DNA of 64,000 nucleotides. It comes from Micromonospora violae. GTDB lineage: Bacteria > Actinomycetota > Actinomycetes > Mycobacteriales > Micromonosporaceae. Shown one piece after another: positions 7,747-17,200 of the stretch; positions within the stretch are counted from its first letter, which is position 1; the number at the start of each line of letters is the position of its first letter. The position numbers and the translations under genes were made by a program. The notes below the pieces were generated by a model. That model had not been told where the DNA came from and searched no databases. It was given only the letters and a program-made list of their open reading frames with translations. Location: assembly GCF_004217135.1 (NCBI RefSeq), contig NZ_SHKK01000001.1, forward strand, positions 5,208,001-5,272,000, read 5' to 3'.

Positions 7747-8265
7747 TCAAAGACGGCTAAATCTATGCAATCGCCCTGCAACCTCTCCGCCTTCGGAAAA
7801 GCCAGCGCTGGAGCACTGATAGCGTCCAGGCACTAGAGGCAAGTCAAGCATCTCATTTCTATCGAGCGATTCCGCCGTGGCTGCCGCGTCGATCAGCACC
7901 AGACGATCAGCAAACTCGTAGATAGGCCCCTCCTCCCATCGGAGGCCCGCATCAAAAGCACTTCGGGCAGCTGCAATCAGATCAGCGTCAGAGGGAGCAT
8001 ACTGCCATTGCAACAAGCATCCGATGTCCGGCAGGAAAGTCGTTGGCAGCGGCTCGTCACCAACAACTAGAGCGATCCCTCTGCGCGCCCCCTGACCCCA
8101 TCTAAGCAGCCCGAGGTAGTCGTCGACCTCGCATGCATCGTCGTAATCAGACCCCGAACTACCGGTCCAGTATTGCAATTCCGAAGCACTTAGCGCGACG
8201 AAAGGACCGCCCGCTGATTCAATCCATCCAACGTCATCCACATTAGCGTTGATGTCTGCTTGCAT
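7747..8265 (-). CDS. Imm21-like immunity protein
   Basis: A 172-residue acidic protein with the segments VGWIESAGGPFVAL, YDDACEVDDYLGLL and LVVGDEPLPTTFLP, which match the Imm21 family of polymorphic-toxin immunity proteins. It starts (ATG 8265; ATG 8277 is also possible) inside the last 23 codons or so of the RHS toxin gene, so it is translated with it. The expected role is to bind the HNH-type tip of that toxin in the cytoplasm and protect the producer and its kin. Base composition is lower in GC than the chromosomal neighbours, as is usual for recently exchanged toxin-immunity cassettes. Confidence 0.72.
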   Translation of the reverse strand: MQADINANVDDVGWIESAGGPFVALSASELQYWTGSSGSDYDDACEVDDYLGLLRWGQGARRGIALVVGDEPLPTTFLPDIGCLLQWQYAPSDADLIAAARSAFDAGLRWEEGPIYEFADRLVLIDAAATAESLDRNEMLDLPLVPGRYQCSSAGFSEGGEVAGRLHRFSRL

Positions 8266-11200
8266 AATCCACCTCAAATTGCAGCGAATAGAGAGGTTTC
8301 ATTATTGGCGCCAGCTGCTTTGCCCATCCAGCCTGTTTGCGACTGCAAGGTAGACACTGCGGGAAAAGCCTCTGTGGCGTACCGTCCGGAACCCACGAGC
8401 TGATCGGCTGGTGGTCCGGAACAAAATTGCCCTTCTTCGAGAATGGGTCGGTCGAGCCGCAGGTGTGACAGCCAAACTTCTGACCCAACTCATTGATCTT
8501 CTGCCGCGTTTCCGCATCGAACTTTTGGGACTTGTCTTTTGCCGGGATCGACTCTTGAGCAAAGGGACCAATTGTGCAGACTTCTTCAGGGTTGCTGCGA
8601 CCACCGACGTTGTGGACGAGAACTGGCTCGTCGCCGGCGATTACATAGTACGTGTGGATGTCGGCGACGGTGAGGTCTCGCATCTCCTCGACGCCGAGCT
8701 TGTTGAGCACCGCGACGACGGTGACCGCGCCCTTGCCCTTGACCAGCAGCCTGGTGCCAGGCTTCAGGTCCTTGGCGTCGTCCCACTTCCGCTTCGAGGC
8801 GTTCCAGAACGGGTGGTGCCAGGTCGTCTCGACCTTCGTCACCTTGCCGCCCTGATCGCGGACGGTGAGGTCGGTCAGGTCCTTGTCGGTGTTGCGGTGC
8901 AGTTGGGTGACCTGCTTCGGCTCCGACTTGCCCGCCACCGGGTCAGTGGCCATGACCTTGTCACCGACGTTGACGTCCTCGATCGGCCGGCTGCTGCCAT
9001 CGGCCATCAGGACCTGGGTCTTCGGGTCGAAGCTGTGCCGGCCAGGCTTCGGTGAATTCGAACACCCGCCACCCCCGCCACCTACGGCGAGGCCGAGCGG
9101 GTTGAACCCACCCCCACCACCGGAGCCGCCCGAAGAGGCCCCGCCGGAGCGCGCACCACCGCCGCCCTTGCGGCTCAACCCGCCGAGCCCCGGCACCATG
9201 TTCTCCACGGCAGCCCGCGGGTTGTAGGTGCCCGAGGTGGCCAACTGCCCGACCGCGTCCTCGATGCCGTTCTCGGCGGCCTCGGTCGCCAGGCGGCCCA
9301 CCAGGCCGGTGCCGACCTTCTTCGCCACCGCCGCACCGACCCGCGCCGCGATGGCGCCGCCGGCACCGCCGATCAGGCCGGTGATCGCACCGGTGCCGAG
9401 GGAGCCCAGCGCGTCACCGATGCTGTGGATGTCGCCCTGCGCGGCGTCCTTGGCCAGGCTGATCAGCGCACCGGCACCGGCCATGCAGGCGATCGCGCCG
9501 ACACCGGCGGTCACCGCCGTGCAGGCGATACCCGCGAGGATCGCGCCGCCGATCGCGGCGACCTCCAGCAGGACGTCCTTGTGTTCCTTGACCCACTTGG
9601 TTGTGGCGTTGGCGGCGTCGCGTACGGCGGTGCTGGCCTTCTTGACCACCCGTTGCGCCTTGGCGGCGACCTTCTTACCAGCTTGCTTCAGTTTCGCCGC
9701 CGCCTGCTTGGCGCGTTTCTTGACCGCTGCGGCCTTTTTGGCGACGTACTTCTTGGCCTGGTTGTATTTCTTCTTGACCGCGCGTTTCGCCTGGTTGTAC
9801 TTCTTCTTGACCTGCTTTTTGACCTGGTTGTACTTCTTCTTGGCCTGGTGATACTTCTTCTTCACCGCCGCTTTGGCCCGGGAGGCCGTCTTCTTCACCG
9901 TGGACTTCGCGGCGCTGTAGGCCGATGACGCGTACGAGTAGGCCGACGAGGCGTACGAGTAGGCGGACGACGCGTACGAGCGGACGCTTGAGGTGACCGA
10001 GCTGACCGCGCGGGAGAAGGACTTCTTCAGGCTGCCCAGACCCCAGTGCCCGGTCGGGTCGGTGACGGTCATCGGGTTCGCGTCGCCGTACTGGTAACGG
10101 TTGGCGTTGATCGAGTCCGGCAGCGGGCTGTTGCTCGCCGTGTCCCGGGTGTCGAACTGGCCGGTGTCCGTGTTGTACCAGCGGGCGTGCATGTTCACCC
10201 GGCTGGTCAGCGCGTCGGTCCACTCCGACTGGTAGCCGAGTTGGCCGAGCAGGCCGCTGGTGGTGAGCGCCTTACCCAGCGGGTCGTAGGTCACCGAGCC
10301 GGCCAGCGCCGTCCCGGTCGGGGTGAACTGCCCGACCACGTCGGTGTGCAGGTCCGTCCAGACCATCCGCTGGTTGCCACCGCCGGTGGCCCCGACCACC
10401 TCGCCGGACGGCCCCCGCACGTAGCTCGCGCTGGAGTCGGCCGCCAGGTCGTTACCCAGACCGGTGTACGAGTGACCGGGGCGAATCGCCCGTCCCAGGC
10501 CGTCGTACGTGTACGTCTGTGTGCCGCCCGCCGACTGCTGCGACACCACCTGCCCGAAGGCGTCGGTGTGTGTGGTGTTGCCCCCGGCGTTGGCCAGGGT
10601 GCCCCGGGCCGTGTACGTGTAGCTCGCCCCGTCGGCGGTCAACAACCGGTTCCGCTGGTCGTAGGTGAACAGCTTGGAACCGTTCTGCACCCGGTTGCCG
10701 GACTTGTCGTACGCGTACACCGTGGTGTTGACGCCGTCGTTCCAGGAGGTCAGCCGGTCGGCCAGATCGTAGGTGTAGGTGTTCGCGGCCGAGCCGGCGA
10801 AGCCGGTCGTCGACTTCGAGGTGATGTTGCTGTTCTCGTCCCAGCCGTAGGTGATCTTCGCGAGCGACGCCCCGGCGGACGACTTCAACTCGTCGCCGGT
10901 CAGCCGCCGCAGCGGGTCGAAGGTGAAGTTGCGAGTGTTCCCGTTCGACCCGTACGTGATCTTCGAGACCTGGGAGAGCGTGTTGTAGGTGTAGGCCATC
11001 TGCACACCGGCCGACGAGTTGGCCAGCGCCGAGAGGCGGCCCGCGCCGTCGTAGGTGTAGGAGGTGGTGCCGGCCGCGTCCTGCCGGGAGGCCAGCCGGC
11101 CGTCGGGGTCGTAGCCGAACGTCGAGTTGCCCGACGGGCCGGTTACCGACCTCGGCAGGCCCCGGTCGTCGTACGCGATGGTGTTCGTGCCACCCGAGCC

Positions 11201-14200
11201 GGACAGTGAGGTCATCCGGCCGGCGATGTCGTAGCCGAAGGTCCGCTCCTCCGTGGCGACCTCGGCTCCCGTACCCGACTGCCGGACCAGTTGCCCCAGT
11301 TCGTCGTACTCGTTGATGACCTCGACCCCACCCGGCATGGTCTGCTTCGCCGGGCGACCGGACTTGTCGTACGCCACGATGAAGGTCCGGTCCGCAGGGT
11401 CCGGGTGCGCGGCGGTCGCCGGTTCGATCATCGCCTCCGGCAACCCCCACGAGTTGTACCTGGTGTGGAAGGCATTGCCCCGGCCGTCGGTGAACCGGGT
11501 GCGGTTGCCCTCCAGGTCGTAACCGAACGTGGTGACGATGGAGTCCGACGCGGAGATCGGCTGCGTCTCCTTCGTGACCACGCCGGTCGCGTCGTATTCG
11601 TAGGTCACCGTGGTCCGGCGGGCGTCGGTGCTGGCCAGGATGTTGCCGGCCCGGTCGTAGCGGGCCGACTGTTCCGACAGCAACGTCCCCGTCGGGCTGT
11701 ACTCCGCCGTGCGGGTGGGCCGATCCGCCCGGTCGTAGGTCACCGAGGCGTACGAGCCGTCCGGGCGGATCGTCTTCGTCGTCCGACCCTCGGAGTCGTA
11801 CTCGTAGCGGCTCACGTTGTTGGCGCCGTCGGTGACCGTCAACGGATCACCGAGCACGTTGTACGTCGTCGAACTGTTCACGCCGGCGGCCGTGGTGACC
11901 TGCGACGGCCACCCCTGCGCGTTGTACGTGTAGGTGGTGGTGTGGCTCTTGCCCTCCTGCCGCACCACCTCCGTCGAGGTGACCGTGCGACCCAGGTAGT
12001 CGTAGGTCGCGGCGCTGACCGCACCGGTCGGGTCGGTCGACGACAACACGTTGCCCGCGTCGTCGTAGGTGTAGGTGGTGGCGCCGTCGTTCGGTGCGAT
12101 CTCCTTCGACACCCGGCCGAGTTGGTCGTACTCGTAACGGGTCACCTTGCCCAGCGGATCGGTGACCGCCTCCAGTTGACCGCTCGCGTCGTAGCTGTGC
12201 CGGGTCTCCGGCACGATCGGCGTCGCCGACCCCGGCGGGGTGTACGCGGGTGCCTTCTCCGACACCGTCCGGCCGACCGCGTCGTACTCCACCACCGACC
12301 AGTTACCGTTCGCGTCCCGGGTGTCGGTCGGCTCGTCGAAGGTGTTGAACCCGACCAGGCTCACCGCGTTGGCCAGGGCCGGAACCTGGCCGGGCTGCTC
12401 GGTCATCGCCGCCGGGGCGGTGGTCTTCACCGCCCGACCCTCTTCGTCGTACCCGTAGTTGGTGGTGTTGCCGTTCGGGTCGGTGACCGAGGTGGGCAGG
12501 TCGTCGGAGTCCAGCACCTGCGAGGTACGGATGACGTACGCGTCCGCCGCCGGGGCGGTTCCCGCCCTGACCTGCGAGACCTCCGCGTCGGTCAGCGCCT
12601 TCTGGTAGACCTGCACGTCGCTGACCGCGCCCGGGAACCAGCCCCAACCGTCCGCGCCGCCGACGGTGAAGGCGGTGGCCGAGTTGTTGAACGTCTCCGT
12701 CGTGGTCGCCGTGGCCTGCACCGCGCCGTTGGCGTAGAGCTTCATCGTCTTGCTCGCCGGGTCCACGGTGAGCGCGAGGTGGGTCCAGACCCCCACCGGC
12801 GACGCGGAACCGGCCGCCCCTCCGCCCTGGACGAAGTGGCTGGTCCCGTCCGCCTTACGAACCGCCACGCCGGCGTACCACCGGTCGTCACCGGGTGCGT
12901 AGAAGACCTTCAGCGCAGAGGCGCCGATGGCGCCCGGGCTGTTGAAGACGAGTTGCTCGGTGTTGCCCAGGGCGGGGTTCTTCGAGGCGAGCTTCGCCCA
13001 GGCCGAGACCGTGTACGCGCGCTTGGTGTCCACCACCGGGCCGGTCTTCAGGTACGCGCCGGTGCCGTCGAGGACGGCCGAGCCGCCCCGGTCGGTGGAC
13101 CAGGCGACGTTGCCGATCGCGGTGGCCGGGCTGTTGCCGGTGGAGTCGGCGGCCTTCGTGCCGCTGGTCTCGTCGAGCTTCCAGCGACCCACCGGGGTCA
13201 GCGCCGCCGACGGGTACTCGGTCTCGGCGATGGCGCGGCCGGCGCTGTCGTAGAGCGCGTCGGAGACGCTGGTGACGGTGCCGTCCGGCCCGGAGGAGAC
13301 AGTGGAGATGACATTGTCGTCGGCGTCGTAGGTCAACGCGGTCCGTCGCTTCAACCCGTTCGGGTCGACGACCGAGGCGGTCGTCCGGCCCGCCGCGTCG
13401 TACTCGGTGGCGGTGACGGTGTGACCGTTGTTGGTGATCTCGCTGATCACGTTGCCGGCAGCGTCGTAGACGTTCTCCTCCACCACGAACGTCCGGGTGC
13501 CGTCGGTCCGGCTGATCTTCGCTTCCAGGCCGTTGTCGGTGTACGTCCAGCTGGTGGTCCAGCCCATCGCGTCGGTTTCGCTGGCGAGCCGGCCCGCCGG
13601 GTCGTACGCCCGGCTGGTCGTGACCAGGTCGCGGGGCGTCGAGGGGTTGTTCGGGTCGCCGGTGAAGTTCTTCACCGTCGAGGTGAGCAGGTTGCCCTCG
13701 ACGTCGTAGGTGCTGGTGGTCACCCCGCCGTCGGCCTCGGTCTCCTTGACCACCCGGCCGTACCTGTCGTACTCGAAGCTGGTGGTCTGGTTGACGCCGT
13801 TGGTGGTCGACGACTCCTGCCCGTAGGAGTTGTAGGCGTGCCGCTCGGTGCGGGACGCGTCGCCTCCGGTCAGGTCGCTGACCGTCACCTCGGTGATGTT
13901 GCCGTCGTCGTCGTACGTGGTGGAGGTGCGGGCGGTGTGGACCGCGCCGGTGACCCGGTTCGTGACGCCCGGCTCGGTCTCGGTGATCTCCCGGCTCAAC
14001 CGGTCGTACGTGTGGCTGGTGGTGAGACCCGCGGGGTAGCTGCTCGTCACCTCGGTCTCGGTGAGCAGCCGGCCCAGCCCGTCGTACGTGTAGCGGGTGA
14101 CCTTCCCGCTCGGCTCGACCATCTCGGCGACGTCGCCACTGGCGTAGTAGGTGATCGTCTGGGTCTGCCCGCCGGCCGTGGTGACGGTCGCCGGCAGACC

Positions 14201-17200
14201 GGCTGGTGCGAACCCGCCGTCCTTCGCCGCCACGGTGGTGCCGTCGGTGAAGGTGGTGCGGGTGACCCGGCCCAGCGGATCGGTGATGGCGGTCTGGTTG
14301 CCCTTGCCGTCGTAGCCGTAGCTGGTCAGGTACCGGTTGTCGGTGGCCGAGGACGACCGACCGTCGCGCATGGTGAGGATGACGTCGTTACGCGGGTCCG
14401 GCGTGCCACCGATCTTGATGGAGCTGCCGGTCGCCCAACCACCCGTGCCGTTGCCCGACACCAGGTACATCTCGTTGTCGGTCGACTTGAGGTAGACGAT
14501 GTCGGGCTTCTTGTCGCCGTCGAAGTCGCCTGCGGACAGGAGGGCCTTGGCGCTGCCCCAACCGGTGCCGATCCGGGTGGCGGTGGTGCTCAGCCACCCG
14601 CCCGAGCCGTTGCCCTTGAGCAGGTAGAGGTTGTTGTCCGCACCGCTGCGGTAGATCACGTCGGCCTTGCCGTCGCCGTCGAAGTCACCCGGTGACACGA
14701 GCAGGTTCGCGGCGCTGACGTTCGGGCCGATCAGGGTGGCGGTGGTGCTCAACCAGCCACCCGAGCCGTTGCCCTTGAGCAGGTAGAGGTTCTTGTCCAC
14801 GGAACTGCGGAAGATGACGTCCGGTTTGCCGTCACCGCTGAAGTCCTTCGAGAAGGTCATCAGGTCAGCGGCACCGACGCTCGGGCCGATCTTCGTCGAG
14901 GTGCTGCTCACCCACCCGCCCTTGCCGTTACCGGGCAGGACGTAGAGGTTGCTGTCGGAGGCGCTGCGCCAGATCAGGTCCGGGTTGCCGTCGCCGGTGA
15001 AGTCCTTGGCCGCGACCGCCAGGTTGGCCGAGGCCATGCTGGTGCCGATCTGCACCGGCAGGCTGGTCAGCCAGCCGCCCGTGCCGTTGCCCTGCACCAT
15101 CTGGATCGTGTTGTCGGCCTCGCGGTAGACCACGTCCGGTGCGCCGTCACCGTTGAAGTCCTCGAACATCATCGGCAGCGCGGCGGTTCCCCAGTTCAGG
15201 GGGTCGGCCGAATTGGCGTAGTAGGTGTAGTAGACCGACGAGCACTTGTTGGCCGCCTGGTCCTGACAGGTGATGACCTGTTTCGTGTTGCCCCGGGCGT
15301 CCTGGAGTTCCTGAGTCCACACACCGCGCGGGTCGTACGTCAGGTTGCCGTAGCCGCCCACGTCGTACCCGAACTTGGTGGTGTTGCCCAGGCCGTCGGT
15401 CTGGGCGACCATCCGGCTGCCGTTGACCAGGTCGTAGCTGTAGCTGATCTTCTCACCCGACGGTCCGGTCACCGCGACGGTGGAGACCGGCATCGGAATC
15501 GCGCTGGCGGCACCGTTGACCATGGTCACGGCGACCGGAGCGGTCTGCTTCGACGCCTGGAAGTGCGCGGTGACCTGATCGGCGGAGAGCTGCGAGCGGT
15601 AGAAGGCCACCTCGGCGATCGACCCGGTGAAGTAGCCGACGTCGCGGGTGCCGTGCATCGGCCAGGCGCCGGCCCACTTGCCCGCGCCGACGTACACGTT
15701 CGGCCCGTCGGCGGCGACCAGCGCGTTGTCGAGCTTGCCGACCGCGACGCCGTCCAGGTAGAGCGACTGGGTCGTGGTTGCCGCGGAGAGCACCACGTGG
15801 TGCCACTTGTTGTCGTTGACCGCGCCCGCGCTGGTGATGACCCGGGTGGCGCTACCGGTCCAGAATCCGCCCCGCAGCTTGCCGTCCGTACCGACGTAGA
15901 GCGCCGGGGTCCAGTTGCCGATGACGGTCGGATCCGCCAGCGGGCTGACCTGGTATCCGTAGAGAACCCCACCGGCGGTGTTGCCCGCCGGCATCTTGAA
16001 CCACATCTCGACCGAGTTGGGCCCGGTGGCCGGGGCGTCTTCGGACGGAAGTTGCAGGTAGGAGGTCGTGCCGTTGAACGACGCGGCCCGACTGTCGGTG
16101 AACGGTCCGGCGACCCCGAGGGTGGCGGAGCTGTAGGTGGCCGTACCGCCCTGCACCTCGTTGGCGGCGTCCGTCGCCTCGACGTCACCGAGCCGCCAGT
16201 AGTCGGCCGGCTTGCCACCCAGCACGGAGGCGGCGTAGACGTCGCTGCTGCCCGAGACGGTGGGGGTGCCCATCGTCCAGACACCGCCGTTCTCGTCGGT
16301 GACGGTGGACACCCGACCGGTGGTCTTGTCGTAGCCGACCTGCGCGGTGACCCCGCCGGAGGGGCGGGTCACCGTGGTGAGCACCGGGTGGGCCGTCCGA
16401 CCCGCGCTGTTCAGCGCGGACACCGTGGTGCCGGTCAGCGCCTGGTTGAAGAACGACACCTCGCCGATCGAGCCGGTGAAGTAGGTGGCCCGCGCGGGGG
16501 TGACGCCGCTGTTGACGTGGTTCGGCCAACCGCCGCCCACGAAACCGGCACCGACCAGCACGTTCGCCGAGCCGCCGGGGATCTGGGCGACGGTGCCGGC
16601 GAGGCTGCCCCGGTCGACCCCGTCGAGGTAGAGCTTCTGGGTGTCGCCGGCACCGGTCAGCACCACGTGGTGCCAGGCACCGTCGGTGACCGTCACGTTC
16701 GTGTTGATCGGCGACGGGCTGCCGTTCCAGAACGAGCCGCGCAGTTTGCCGTCGGTGCCGATGTAGATCGACGGGGTGTAGTTGCCCGCCGTGGTGCCGT
16801 TCGTGATCGGGTCGGCCTGGTAGCTGAACAGCACACCGTTCGGGGTGGTCGTCTTGAACCACATGCTGATCGACTGGTACTGACCGTCGCTGACCAGGTT
16901 GCCCGGCAGCTGCACGAACGAGCTGGTGCCGTTGAAGCCGGCCGTCGTCGCCGTGGAACCGGGCAGCGCCGCCGGCTGCCCCAGCGCGACGTTGGTGAAG
17001 CTCGCGTTGTCGACGCCCGCGTTGCCGAGCACCGAACTCGCCGCCGTGGTGGCGCCGGACGCCTCGGTCAGCCGCCAGTACGAGTACGGCCCGGCGTTCA
17101 GGGTCGCGTTGGCGTACTGCGAGGTGGTGTCGTGCTGGTAGGTGGTGCACGCCGTGGAGCTGGTGGGCGGGCAGACCTTGGCGAGCTGGTCGCTGGTGCC

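Noticed and set aside
8620..9060. HINT region read as an intein in the RHS gene
   Set aside because: No extein resumes in a housekeeping protein; the position directly before a toxin tip is that of a pretoxin HINT domain.
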